This document shows positions 52,337-61,368 of a stretch of 64,000 bases of DNA, piece by piece. A model generated the notes under the pieces. That model was given only the letters and a program-made list of their open reading frames with translations. It was not told the origin of the DNA and did no database searches. The translations under genes were made by a program, and so were the position numbers. The stretch is from Caballeronia sp031450805 (GTDB lineage Bacteria; Pseudomonadota; Gammaproteobacteria; Burkholderiales; Burkholderiaceae). The first letter of the stretch is position 1, and every line of letters begins with the position of its first letter. The stretch is taken from NCBI RefSeq assembly GCF_031450805.1, contig NZ_JARTVY010000003.1, forward strand, positions 186,001-250,000, given 5' to 3'.

Positions 52337-54349
52337 CTACTTGCTGTCGACAGGTGTGACAAGCGGAAACGCTGGGTCCGGTCTATCAAACAGCGCGACA
52401 ATGGAGTCCAGTGCGCTCGCGTCGCCAGTTGCTTTCACCGCTCCCGAGCTAACCAGGTCCGCAGTTTTTGCTTGCCCGCCGACAATGGCCCCAAATTGCG
52501 GTCCGGTGAGTTCATAACTGCCGTCAACCGGCTCGCCAGGCTTCGGCTTATCAAGAATCAGTACAGAGTTCTCGAGCGTCAACGTGAACTGCTGATGTTC
52601 GTCGGTTACACTTAACCTCACCTTCTTCGCTACACCGTTAGCTCGGTCCGGATTAATGAGTGTAGAGGCGTAGTCGACCGCCATCGGGACAGGGATGGTG
52701 CGCGGGTCGACAAGCGTGGCTGCTGCCATCCGTTTGCCGGTTCGCAGTTCCTGGGCGCCCATCAGATAGAAGCCTCGCCACGTCGCTGACTCTGCCTGAA
52801 AGCCAAGCTGTTCGAGCGCAGCCGCTTGCAGCTGACGAGCTGCCTGATTCGTCGGGTCGGCGTACACCACGTAGTTCACAAGCTCAGCCGTCCACCGGTA
52901 GTCGCCCTTGTCGAAGGCCGCTCGTCCCAGACGGACTACATTATCCGCACCGCCCATAGCAGCCACGTACCGGCTCGCACTTTCCGTGCGCGGCAGTTCA
53001 TCAAGCGTCGCCGGATTGCCATCGAAGAAGCCGAGGTAAAGCTGATATGTAGCCTTGACGTTGTGTTTGAGGCTGCCGTAGTAACCGCGGTTATAAAACT
53101 GCTTTCCAATGGCATCGGGCAGCTTGATGCGTTCGGCGATTTCCGAGGCGTTGTAACCCTGGTTGGCCATGCGCAACGTCTGGTCGTTGATAAACTTGAA
53201 CATGTCGCGCTGGTCGGAGACAAGCTTCCTGATGTTGGCGTTTCCCCATGTCGGCCAGGTATGTGAAGCGAACGCGACGTCAGCCTTGTCGCCGAAGAGC
53301 TCGAGCGTCTCCGTAAGCGTGTTCGCCCACACCAGCGGGCTGCGTACCTTCGCTCCGCGCAGGGTGTAGAGATTGTGCATGACGTAAGTCGCATCTTCCG
53401 CAAGGCATAGAGCCTTCAATTGCGGAAAAAAGAACATCATTTCGGAGGGTGCCTCGGTTCCGGGGGCATTCTGGAACACGACGTCCAGCCCGTCGACCTT
53501 GAGCGTTTGGCCTGTCTTGGTAATTGTCGTGGTCGGTAACGCAAGGCCAATAGAGCCCTGAGAGAGATTTACGCCGAGCCCGGTCCCAATTGAGCCAATA
53601 GAGTCAGTAGGCAGACCGTCGCCATAGGAAAATCTCGCTCGCCGGCCCATCGCATTACCAGCGTAGAGGTTTTCGCTCACCGCCTCCTCGACGAACCCGG
53701 CCGGCGCGATGATTTGTACGCGCCTGGATCTGATGTCGTCAGGTGTCAGCACTCCCATCATGCCGCCGAAGTGGTCCACGTGGCTGTGCGTGATGATAAC
53801 GGCCTTGACCGGTCGCGCGCCCAGTGTGTCGTTCGCGAGCTTCAGTCCGGCAGCCGACACCTCCGCCGAGGTAGTCGTGTCAATGATAATCCAGCCAGTA
53901 TCCCCTTGAACCAGGGTCATGTTCGCGATGTCGTAGCCGCGGAACTGATAGATGCGGTCGGCAATTTTGTATAACCCGTGTTGGGCATTGAGTTCAGACT
54001 GGCGCCAGAAACTAGGATTTACTGTGTCGGGCGACGGCCCTTTCACAAAGTTGAATTTGTCTGCGTCATAGACGACGTTTCCGTCCTTACCTCGGATCAC
54101 GGGGTCTGACAACTGTGCTACAAGCCCGCGTTTCACCGAGTCATAGCTCGCTCGGTCATTGAAATTGAGTTCGCTTAAGACGGCTCTGTTACGCTCAGCT
54201 GTCGCTTGTGTCGCGACGCCTGCTGAGAGTGTGCTCTCCGCTTTGGTCGCCTGATCTGACGGTGTATCCCGCGTCGTCGCGCAACCGCACAGAATTGCCG
54301 CTAGCATTGAACTGAGGGCAACACGATACGGGATGGCCGAGGCATTCAT
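52337..54349 (-). CDS. Alkyl/aryl sulfatase, metallo-beta-lactamase fold (SdsA1-like) lipoprotein
   Basis: This encodes 670 residues with the lipobox ILCGC near residue 20. The MBL domain carries the metal motif THSHVDHFGGMMG, an acidic pair in CLAEDATYVMHN and the histidine in FASHTWPTWG. It is followed by the helical dimerisation domain and a C-terminal SCP2-like domain (about 545-665), matching SdsA1-type class III alkylsulfatases that hydrolyse primary alkyl sulfates such as SDS to alcohol and sulfate. It is lipid-anchored, so probably periplasmic. It is central in a cluster of envelope proteins and intact. Confidence 0.93.
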   Translation of the reverse strand: MNASAIPYRVALSSMLAAILCGCATTRDTPSDQATKAESTLSAGVATQATAERNRAVLSELNFNDRASYDSVKRGLVAQLSDPVIRGKDGNVVYDADKFNFVKGPSPDTVNPSFWRQSELNAQHGLYKIADRIYQFRGYDIANMTLVQGDTGWIIIDTTTSAEVSAAGLKLANDTLGARPVKAVIITHSHVDHFGGMMGVLTPDDIRSRRVQIIAPAGFVEEAVSENLYAGNAMGRRARFSYGDGLPTDSIGSIGTGLGVNLSQGSIGLALPTTTITKTGQTLKVDGLDVVFQNAPGTEAPSEMMFFFPQLKALCLAEDATYVMHNLYTLRGAKVRSPLVWANTLTETLELFGDKADVAFASHTWPTWGNANIRKLVSDQRDMFKFINDQTLRMANQGYNASEIAERIKLPDAIGKQFYNRGYYGSLKHNVKATYQLYLGFFDGNPATLDELPRTESASRYVAAMGGADNVVRLGRAAFDKGDYRWTAELVNYVVYADPTNQAARQLQAAALEQLGFQAESATWRGFYLMGAQELRTGKRMAAATLVDPRTIPVPMAVDYASTLINPDRANGVAKKVRLSVTDEHQQFTLTLENSVLILDKPKPGEPVDGSYELTGPQFGAIVGGQAKTADLVSSGAVKATGDASALDSIVALFDRPDPAFPLVTPVDSK

Positions 54350-54358
54350 GTTCTTTTC

Positions 54359-54808
54359 CTAACGAAGGGTTGGCGGATTGGCGAGGTCGCTTGCCGAGTC
54401 TCGCTTGATGTTGTAAGCCGCTGCGTGCGCGGGCGGGGGATCGCACCGGACGGTCGCGTGTCTGTACACCGCCTCTCTTTCCAACAGCGCAATGCGGCGT
54501 TTTTTTGTAGTCGACCGCCCAAGCGACCCATGGCCCATCTCGGCGAGGTACTCGGCAGCTCGTAGACGTTTGAACCGAGTAAAGAAGTCGTCGCCGGGCA
54601 AGCCGTTTGCGAGGGACATCAGGCAACCATAGTCGAGGAGCGTTGGATTGGCCAAGGTGTGTACTGCTTTTTCGAGCAGCCGGTACCGCTCATCCAGTGG
54701 TACGTTTTTCTCGAAGCAGGAATGCAGTCGCCGGTAGGTCACCAAATGCTTTCCGGTCGCTGCCCATCGAAGCAAATCTGCAAGCTCAGTTACCTTGTGG
54801 TGGATCAT
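54359..54808 (-). CDS. Small cytoplasmic protein of unknown function
   Basis: This encodes 149 residues from the ATG at 54808 with GAGGAG upstream. The helical core has HLVTYRRLHSCFEKNVPLDE, YGCLMSLANGLPGDDFF, then KRLRAAEYLAEMGHGSLGR. It is the only gene in the cluster without a signal peptide. It ends nine bases before the alkylsulfatase start. No family is recognised; a regulatory role is conceivable from its position. Confidence 0.65.
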   Translation of the reverse strand: MIHHKVTELADLLRWAATGKHLVTYRRLHSCFEKNVPLDERYRLLEKAVHTLANPTLLDYGCLMSLANGLPGDDFFTRFKRLRAAEYLAEMGHGSLGRSTTKKRRIALLEREAVYRHATVRCDPPPAHAAAYNIKRDSASDLANPPTLR

Positions 54809-54832
54809 CGTTCACTCCTCAACGAATGGTGG

Positions 54833-55984
54833 CTAGCGCCAGGCGCTTCCGACTTGGATGTAGAACGCGTTCTGGCCCGGTCCGTGCGCTACGTCAACGC
54901 CCATCGACACGCCGAGCTTCCGTGCGATGAGATAGCGAAAGCCCGTGCCGAATGCGAACGCGGTTGGGGCGTCAGAAAACGAATGCAAATTGCCGTAGGC
55001 CTTGCCAACGCCGCCAAACCCCAGGACGGACCAGCGCGGCGTGATGTTGTAGCGGAGCTCCAGTTCGCCGGTTACCTGGTTGCGGTCCTGGAACTTGGCC
55101 TGCGAAATGCCGCGCAGATTGACGTAAGGCTGCGCGAAGAACGGAATGTCCCCTTGGGAGAAGCCTGTGTCGGCGCGCATCCCTAGCACCCACGCCGGTG
55201 ACAACGGCACCCAGTGGTAGCCTCGCGCCGTCTGCATCTCAAACGACCGGTCGCTGGCGAGCGCGCCTCGTGCGATGTCCGCTTCAAATTCCGCGTAGCT
55301 ACCGCGGCTTGGATAGAAGATATTGTCGCGGGTGTCATAGTCGATGACGATTCCCGCTTTGCCGATGCGCAGGTCCTTCTGAAAATGGTTGATACCTTGC
55401 GGAACGACGGGGCCAAAGCGCGTCGCCGTGTCGAAGAAGGTGTAGCGCGGGCCGACGTACCAGTGACTGTTGCCAAGCCTGAACAGCACCTGCTGGACAA
55501 CGGCGACACCGCTCAGTTGGTACGCATTGGCATTGCCTTGCGGACCGTAGTAGTTCAAGTGCAGATTAACCTTGCCCAGCGCACCGAAGTAACGGATGCG
55601 GTCGTCGTTCCAGGTATGGAAATGGGCAAGGCCAACGCCCCAGCTATGGGTACCCGTACCGAAAGCTCCGACGCCAGTGATATTCGGCGGCGCCATTGCG
55701 TTGCGTTCGCCCGTTTCATCGCTCGACGGCTTGCCGGGTTCGACGGTCCCAGGTTTAGCCGCGCTGAAATACAGCAGGCCCAGGCCAAGGCCATAACCAA
55801 TTGCCGGCTCCGTAATGATGTTTGGCACGGGTAGCACGCCGCGATGGTTAAGCAGTACGTCGCTCATGTCGAACTGGCCATCTTCTGCGTCGCGAAAGCG
55901 CGACGGCTCCTGGGCGGCATAGGCAAACGATGCCGCCGCCAGACAGAAGTAAAAAGCCGACCACTGGACAGAAGCGCGGACCAC
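54833..55984 (-). CDS. Omp85/BamA-superfamily outer-membrane protein
   Basis: This encodes 383 residues from a GTG at 55984, preceded by AAGGAGGGAG; the frame is open to 56113 without another good start. The signal peptide ends FAYAA. The mature part is a 16-strand-type barrel of the surface-antigen (D15) type without recognisable POTRA domains: VIDYDTRDNIFYPSRGSY, YVNLRGISQAKFQDRNQ, then GELELRYNITPRWSVLGFGG and a terminal aromatic-Arg. It is comparable to short Omp85-like proteins. It may act as an outer-membrane channel for the sulfatase-linked cluster. Confidence 0.85.
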   Translation of the reverse strand: MVRASVQWSAFYFCLAAASFAYAAQEPSRFRDAEDGQFDMSDVLLNHRGVLPVPNIITEPAIGYGLGLGLLYFSAAKPGTVEPGKPSSDETGERNAMAPPNITGVGAFGTGTHSWGVGLAHFHTWNDDRIRYFGALGKVNLHLNYYGPQGNANAYQLSGVAVVQQVLFRLGNSHWYVGPRYTFFDTATRFGPVVPQGINHFQKDLRIGKAGIVIDYDTRDNIFYPSRGSYAEFEADIARGALASDRSFEMQTARGYHWVPLSPAWVLGMRADTGFSQGDIPFFAQPYVNLRGISQAKFQDRNQVTGELELRYNITPRWSVLGFGGVGKAYGNLHSFSDAPTAFAFGTGFRYLIARKLGVSMGVDVAHGPGQNAFYIQVGSAWR

Positions 55985-56000
55985 GCGTACTCCCTCCTTA

Positions 56001-56627
56001 TTATTGCGGCGGGTTGACGACCACGTACTGAACTGCGGTTCCGACGTATTGCGGCTGGTACCAGGTCGGGCCACAGTGTTGATAGGTAACGCCTCCAACG
56101 ACAACTGCCGCACAGCTCGGGGGCAAGGTCGCGACGGCCGTCCCTACCACGAGCGCAGTGGTCACGCCGACGGCCAGGCCAACGGCGACCGGGTCCGCGT
56201 ACCAGCCACCCCAGAACCCTGGTGGGGGCGGGGGAGGAGGCGGCGGCGGTGGAGGATGCGGACCGGGTCCGGGTCCGGGTCCAGGTCCAGGCGGCCGCGG
56301 ACCAGGTCCCGGCGGAGGACCACCGTGGGGCTGCGGCCCGGGGCCCGGACCGAAGCCGGAAGGACGGGGCGACGGGCTCGGTCCCGGCGCTGGGGGGCGC
56401 ACTCCGCCTCCAGCAAACCCATCACCGCCGTGCGGGAACGGCCCACCATGGAAACCAGCGCCACCGCCTGCGGGTGCGGCGTGCGGATACTGTCCGCCGC
56501 TAAAACCGCCGTGCGGCATCGGGTGGATGCCCGTGCGCGCCATGCCGCGAAAGGCGAGCGCGGACGGCGATGACACCGCCAGGACAACAATCAGGCTGGC
56601 CGTGAGAAGGCGTTGGGCGTCGGTCAT
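56001..56627 (-). CDS. Exported Pro/Gly-rich protein
   Basis: This encodes 208 residues. After a signal peptide (ending SALA), residues about 30-135 are low-complexity Gly/Pro/His repeats including an uninterrupted proline tract before GFWGGW. A hydrophobic segment (AVGLAVGVTTALVVGTAVAT) is followed by VGGVTYQHCGPTWYQPQYVG, a motif common in small envelope proteins of Burkholderia. Its start overlaps the stop of the DUF2092 gene (ATGA), so translation is coupled. Confidence 0.8.
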   Translation of the reverse strand: MTDAQRLLTASLIVVLAVSSPSALAFRGMARTGIHPMPHGGFSGGQYPHAAPAGGGAGFHGGPFPHGGDGFAGGGVRPPAPGPSPSPRPSGFGPGPGPQPHGGPPPGPGPRPPGPGPGPGPGPHPPPPPPPPPPPPGFWGGWYADPVAVGLAVGVTTALVVGTAVATLPPSCAAVVVGGVTYQHCGPTWYQPQYVGTAVQYVVVNPPQ

Positions 56628-57478
56628 TGCGCCTCCTGCAAGGGCGAATCAAAAGCCGGCTTCAGCTCAATGGAATGCGCGCCCGGTGGAGGACGGTACA
56701 CGAACGTCGAGGCCTTGAATGCTGGCAGGAGGTTCCAGTGATAGGTGACGGCATGGCGTGGGCGCGACTCCTGGGTAGTGTCGGTAATGACCATCCGGCA
56801 GGGGAGTGGTCTCGAGCCTCGCTCAACCCATAACTCCCAATCGACGCCTTGCTGCCGATACGCGTAGTGGGTGCACCAGCGCGCGTCGACTTTCTCCAGA
56901 CCAAGGTCTTGGGCCGAAGTCAACACGAGCTCATCGACCTTTCCGTTGCCCCAGTAAAACAGGTCGACAAGAGGCATCTCGATGTTGTAGACGGTCGCCA
57001 GTTCGTGGACGAGTCCATTAAGCGTTGGCGGAGCCGGATTACGCGAGTAGTATCCTTCGCCCTGGTTGAAAATAACGAAGTCGCGCCCGTCATACACGAT
57101 ACCGCGAGGCTTTCTGCTGCCCAGCACCTCAGCCCGTGCGCGGTCCGGACGCTGCACATCGAGCACCGTCTCATGGAGGTAGCTCGCATTTTGGCCGTTG
57201 TCGAGCACGAGGTCCGTGGAGGTGTCCGCACGCACCTCAAACTTGGGCAGCGAGCGCAAATAATCGCCCATCCGGCTCAATGCCTCCGTTGCGCTCCTGT
57301 CAACATGCACGTCGCGCTCAAGTTCGGATGAAGCTGCTGCTGGGCTTGGCCCCTGAACGGTGGCGTCATAAGTCGAAGCTGGCACCGAAGCTGTGGCGAG
57401 CGGTCCTTCGCTTTCGTGCGCGCATCCTAAGACGAGTGTGGCAATTAGGCAGCCGAACGAACCGATTGGAGTACGCAT
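56624..57478 (-). CDS. DUF2092-family exported lipoprotein
   Basis: This encodes 284 residues with the lipobox LVLGC at about 15-19. The mature part matches DUF2092: MGDYLRSLPKFEVRADTSTD, RPDRARAEVLGSRKPRGIVY then VIFNQGEGYYSRN, and WCTHYAYRQQGVDWELWVE. Such proteins have a LolA/LolB-like fold and are predicted to be periplasmic; a role in handling lipid-like molecules is suggested by the fold, not shown. It overlaps the next gene by four bases. Confidence 0.88.
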   Translation of the reverse strand: MRTPIGSFGCLIATLVLGCAHESEGPLATASVPASTYDATVQGPSPAAASSELERDVHVDRSATEALSRMGDYLRSLPKFEVRADTSTDLVLDNGQNASYLHETVLDVQRPDRARAEVLGSRKPRGIVYDGRDFVIFNQGEGYYSRNPAPPTLNGLVHELATVYNIEMPLVDLFYWGNGKVDELVLTSAQDLGLEKVDARWCTHYAYRQQGVDWELWVERGSRPLPCRMVITDTTQESRPRHAVTYHWNLLPAFKASTFVYRPPPGAHSIELKPAFDSPLQEAQ

Positions 57479-57502
57479 GATATGGGTCCATGAGCCGCCG
57501 GG

Positions 57503-58486
57503 TCAAAACGCCACAGTCGCCGTCGCCTGGAAGCTGTTCGTGCTCTTCAGGCGATTCCTGCTAGCGATGCTTGGCACCCACCGGATGCTTGCCGACAATG
57601 GATGCTTGCCATATACCTTCGTGTCGTACGTCAAAATGGGCCCGAGCGAGAGGTCGCGGCCGACGAAGCGGTTCAGTCTGTCGGCAAGTGGCCCGCTGTC
57701 GTTGCCGAGCTGCTGCACTGTACCTATCACCAGACCCACGCCGAGACCGTTGGAAAACCTCTTGATTCCCATCGCATCAAGCGTCAGCAGCGGCGCATTG
57801 TGATAATCCGTTGCGGTGTTGCGGGTATAGAACTGCAACCCGAGCACTGCATCGAACTCGAGGTTGTATTGCGGGACGATTTTCGTGTAGGCGATCTGCG
57901 GCACAAAGGTCCAGTTGTTCAGGCTCGGGTTAGCCAGGGCGTTGGAGTCGTAATGGCCGGTGGGCGCCCAGAAGTTGAAGCTTAAAGCGATGTGGTCGGT
58001 GTTGGTAAAGTGGTACCCCGCCTCGATGGGCGTGAAGTACATGTCGAAGAGGTTCGATGCCCGGTCGCTCGTCGACGAAGAAAAGCGACCAGCCGAAAGA
58101 GAGCCCGTCACCTTAGTCCAGACATACGGCAGCGTGATTCCGCTTGCAAAGTCCCACCCGGCCACACCACCCCATACGTGCAATATCGACGCAAGCGTGA
58201 AGGCAATCTCGCCCTCAATGCCGAGCGAGGTCTTGCCCGCAATCGGCACCTGACGGTTTCCGCCGATGGAACCATCGAGATACATTTGCTGAATGCTGAC
58301 AACGGTAACGGGCTCAGGCGGGACGATGCCGATGCCCGAGAGCACCGTCATGCCTGCGATAGGCCGACCAAGGCCGCCTTCGGTTGCATTGGCGCGGCTA
58401 CAGGTGATGACCAACAGGGCGGCTGCAGCGGCGCGCCCTAGAGAGGCCAGAGAACGACTATGACGTTGGCAGGTCCTCGTATTCAT
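57503..58486 (-). CDS. Phenol MetA-like outer-membrane channel
   Basis: This encodes 327 residues with a signal peptide (ending RANA). It resembles the MetA/SphA outer-membrane family linked with degradation of phenol and other hydrophobic compounds: MYLDGSIGGNRQVPIAG, TLPYVWTKVTGSL, FNFWAPTGHYDSNALANP and a C-terminal aromatic end (FQATATVAF). It is probably a barrel for uptake of hydrophobic substrate. It is followed in the cluster by DUF2092 after 24 bases. Confidence 0.85.
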   Translation of the reverse strand: MNTRTCQRHSRSLASLGRAAAAALLVITCSRANATEGGLGRPIAGMTVLSGIGIVPPEPVTVVSIQQMYLDGSIGGNRQVPIAGKTSLGIEGEIAFTLASILHVWGGVAGWDFASGITLPYVWTKVTGSLSAGRFSSSTSDRASNLFDMYFTPIEAGYHFTNTDHIALSFNFWAPTGHYDSNALANPSLNNWTFVPQIAYTKIVPQYNLEFDAVLGLQFYTRNTATDYHNAPLLTLDAMGIKRFSNGLGVGLVIGTVQQLGNDSGPLADRLNRFVGRDLSLGPILTYDTKVYGKHPLSASIRWVPSIASRNRLKSTNSFQATATVAF

Positions 58487-58502
58487 GGTCGTTGCCTTGT
58501 CA

Positions 58503-59288
58503 TCACTTCCCGAACGTCATGTTGAGCCCCGCGAATATCTGCCATTGCGAGACGTTGCCGGAATGCGCGACTGAGTATTGCGGTTCGATGAAGGCGTTAA
58601 AAATCGTGCTGCCGCTTCTCCACGCCTTTCCGCCGCCCAGTCCGACAGGGATGTAGTAGCTACCGCGCTGGAGGTCGAAGGTCCAGACGCCTGTCGAGCG
58701 GATGTACCAGCCTTCTGGAAGGTTCCAGATGACAAACGGTTGTGTTGTCAGCGATTGCACAGTCGGGCGGTCGCTTTGACCGGCGAACGAGTGCTGCCAC
58801 TGCACGAGTGCGCCGAGCAGGCGTTGCTTTGTTGCATTGACTGCGACCGCGGCAAGACCGGCCTGCCACTTGCCCGTTCCGAGCGTCCGGTCGGTCGCCG
58901 TCGGAGCAGTGATAAGGGGACCCACGCCGATTTGCGTTTGTCCCTGCGACAACAAGAAAATGTCGAACAGATTGATGTCACCAAGTCCCGTGTTGTATCC
59001 GCCGGTCGGGGCGGGACGCGTGCTTATGGGAACAGTGAGGCGGAATATTTCAGGAAACGGAATAACATTATTCGGACCAATTGGAACGGTTGGCCGCAAT
59101 AGAAAATCATTCGTGTGGCCGCTTGCACCGAAGATACTTGGCGTAAAGTAATTCTGGACGTTGAACGACGCGGCAAGGTTGAGCGGATTATTGCTCTTAT
59201 TCGCATCCTCGGAAGCGCTTTGTGACGAAGCTGTGTCAGTCAGCATTGCAAACAGAACTGCCAATACAGCCTGCATTGTCCGCTTCAT
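58503..59288 (-). CDS. Outer-membrane beta-barrel protein, first gene of the cluster
   Basis: This encodes 261 residues from the ATG at 59288 (MKRTMQAVLAVLF), with a signal peptide ending near SSQSAS. Barrel-like strands include NPLNLAASFNVQNYF, TGLGDINLFDIFLLS, GALVQWQHSF, IFNAFIEPQYSVAHSGN and the terminal IFAGLNMTFGK. It is similar in style to MetA/SphA-like and other transporter-type barrels of hydrocarbon degraders. It is 16 bases upstream of the MetA-like gene and heads the operon. Confidence 0.8.
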   Translation of the reverse strand: MKRTMQAVLAVLFAMLTDTASSQSASEDANKSNNPLNLAASFNVQNYFTPSIFGASGHTNDFLLRPTVPIGPNNVIPFPEIFRLTVPISTRPAPTGGYNTGLGDINLFDIFLLSQGQTQIGVGPLITAPTATDRTLGTGKWQAGLAAVAVNATKQRLLGALVQWQHSFAGQSDRPTVQSLTTQPFVIWNLPEGWYIRSTGVWTFDLQRGSYYIPVGLGGGKAWRSGSTIFNAFIEPQYSVAHSGNVSQWQIFAGLNMTFGK

Positions 59289-59720
59289 TGTCGATACTCC
59301 GAAATGGCCGCCCCTCACTCCGTTATCAACGAGGTCCGCGGCATGCGTTACGCTCAAGCGCCCTTCTGAGGCGCGAGCTAAGTCCTCGCAGGGACGAGTG
59401 TCGGCGCCACTGCGACAAAAATTAGACGTCTTGACGGAATCGAGTCAGCCGGGAGCAAGGGAGACGAATTGCGTCCTGCCGCCATAAAACGATAGCAAAC
59501 GGAAACCTTTCTGCCAAGCACATAATGCCTTATGCGTTTGGTAACACGGCGCCGAGAGATATTCGATTCTGCGTCGTTAATCAAGCTCATTTTTCGTCAA
59601 TCAGGGGGTGGTCATGAATCGGTTTGCGGTATATCAATAGGTCGATGTCTCTCCTCGATTCACTTCATCTATCTGGAAAGTCCGACATGCTTCTTTGCGT
59701 CCCACATAGCGGAGGTGACA
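59289..59720. promoter_or_regulatory. Divergent intergenic region controlling the envelope cluster
   Basis: This is about 430 bases between the minus-strand envelope cluster and the plus-strand HTH gene. No gene is supported here. It must contain the promoter of the 10.5-kb cluster and probably that of the HTH gene. No clear operator was identified by eye. Confidence 0.45.
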
Positions 59721-60119
59721 ATGCGTACGCCCCCGGAAAACCTACCCAGTGTTTCCCGTCGGCTACGTGCCGGTCAGCTACTCCTCGACGGGCTTTCGGT
59801 CAAAGAAGTTGCCGAACAGCTACATATGACGCCGGCGACGGTCAAGCGGTATCAAGCATTGGTGAGCGAAGGGGGACTCGAAGCACTACGCCAGATGCAA
59901 GTCGGTGGCAAAGTGTCGGCACTCAGCCCGGAAGCCCTGCAATGGATAGTAGTAGCCCTCAATGGCTCCGCGATGGACTACGGCTTCGACTCAGAATCCT
60001 GGACGAACGCCAGGCTACGACAACTCATAGAGAGAGAGTTCGGCGTGCGATTTTCACGGGTCTATGTCTGGCAATTGACGAATGACCTAGGCGTTGGTCA
60101 CCGGCTGATGCGAAGCTAG
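59721..60119 (+). CDS. HTH-domain protein (IS630-like N-terminal type), possible regulator
   Basis: This encodes 132 residues from the ATG at 59721, with GGAGG upstream. It has two HTH-like units: LLLDGLSVKEVAEQLHMTPA with TVKRYQALV, and a winged-helix part NARLRQLIEREFGVRFSRVY with VWQLTNDLGV. This is the arrangement at the N-terminus of IS630-type transposases, but the catalytic domain is absent and the gene has its own start and stop. It is either a domesticated regulator of the divergent cluster or of the downstream dehydrogenase, or a truncated transposase. Confidence 0.7.
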   Translation: MRTPPENLPSVSRRLRAGQLLLDGLSVKEVAEQLHMTPATVKRYQALVSEGGLEALRQMQVGGKVSALSPEALQWIVVALNGSAMDYGFDSESWTNARLRQLIEREFGVRFSRVYVWQLTNDLGVGHRLMRS

Positions 60120-60300
60120 ACTGTAATTCCACTGCCAGGCGCGGTGACGAAACTTTGTTCAGTGGTTGGTCTCGATCTACCGCTAGGTACAACAGAGAAC
60201 TTAATCGAACACACTCGTACTTCCCAGCCAAATCGGGTATTGCTTGAAGGTGCGAGGTGAGAACTTTGTCGAAGGCTAAGTCGTTCTATGGGGAGACATC

Positions 60301-61338
60301 GTGAAGGCATTAGTATTCGAGGGCCCTGGGAAGAAGCGCCTCATTGATAAGCCGGAACCGGCGATACAGTTGCCGTCGGACGTCATTGTGCGCGTGACAC
60401 GCACCACTATCTGCGGCACCGACCTTCACATTCTGAAGGGCGATGTACCCGAAGTAAGGGCGGGGACAACCCTTGGTCACGAAGGCGTTGGCATAGTCGA
60501 GTCGGTCGGCGAGGCGGTCTCTAACTTCAAGCCCGGCGACGCTGTGCTGATCTCGTGCATCAGTGCCTGTGGAAAGTGCGAACATTGCCGGCGCCAGATG
60601 TATTCGCATTGCACGACAGGCGGCTGGATACTCGGTCATCTGATCGATGGCACTCAGGCCGAGAAGGTGCGCATTCCGCACGCCGACACGAGTCTCTATC
60701 ACATCCCTGCTGGAAGTGACGAGGAAGCGCTGGTCATGCTGAGCGACATTCTGCCGACCGGGTTCGAATGTGGCGTGCTCAACGGTCGCGTTAAACCCGG
60801 CTGCACCGTTGCCGTCGTCGGTGTTGGCCCGGTGGGTCTCGCTGCGCTCATGACTGCGCAGTTCTATGCACCAGCCATGTTGATTGCCATTGACCTTGAT
60901 GGCAATCGCTTGCGCGTATCCGCCTCCTTCGGGGCGACCGACACCATCAACAGCGCGAGCGGTTCGGCCGTCGACGATGTGATGGCATTGACGCGTGGCC
61001 GCGGTGTCGACGTCGCCATTGAAGCGGTGGGCGTGCCTGCAACCTTCTCGCTCTGCGAAGCCATCGTCGCCGCAGGCGGCACCATCGCCAACGTAGGCGT
61101 GCATGGCACAAAAGTCGACCTTCATCTTGAGAAGCTCTGGGCTCACAACATTACGTTGACGACTGGCCTTGTGGACACCTACAGCACGCCGATGCTGCTG
61201 TCGACGGTCATATCGAACCGGCTTGAACCCGGCAAGCTCGTCACGCACCGCTTCGCCCTTGACGCGATCCTGGACGCCTACGAGACATTCTCGAATGCGG
61301 CGGAAACTGAAGCACTGAAAGTTGTCATTTCCACCTGA
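60301..61338 (+). CDS. Zinc-dependent medium-chain alcohol dehydrogenase
   Basis: This encodes 345 residues from a GTG at 60301 with GGGGAG upstream. Catalytic zinc ligands are Cys in TTICGTDLHIL and the GHEGVGIVE glutamate/histidine. The four-Cys structural zinc loop is ISACGKCEHCRRQMYSHC, and the NAD-binding motif is VGVGPVGLAALM with acidic IDLDGNR after strand two, favouring NAD. It resembles 2,3-butanediol/isopropanol-type dehydrogenases. It precedes aspT by 30 bases and is likely co-transcribed. Confidence 0.93.
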   Translation: MKALVFEGPGKKRLIDKPEPAIQLPSDVIVRVTRTTICGTDLHILKGDVPEVRAGTTLGHEGVGIVESVGEAVSNFKPGDAVLISCISACGKCEHCRRQMYSHCTTGGWILGHLIDGTQAEKVRIPHADTSLYHIPAGSDEEALVMLSDILPTGFECGVLNGRVKPGCTVAVVGVGPVGLAALMTAQFYAPAMLIAIDLDGNRLRVSASFGATDTINSASGSAVDDVMALTRGRGVDVAIEAVGVPATFSLCEAIVAAGGTIANVGVHGTKVDLHLEKLWAHNITLTTGLVDTYSTPMLLSTVISNRLEPGKLVTHRFALDAILDAYETFSNAAETEALKVVIST

Positions 61339-61368
61339 AAGTCGCTGCGGCGGCCTAATCGAAGCGGT

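Noticed and set aside
56158..56718. 186-codon Gly/Pro-rich plus-strand frame
   Set aside because: It mirrors the low-complexity repeat of the minus-strand Pro/Gly-rich protein; the minus strand has a signal peptide and the conserved C-terminal motif.
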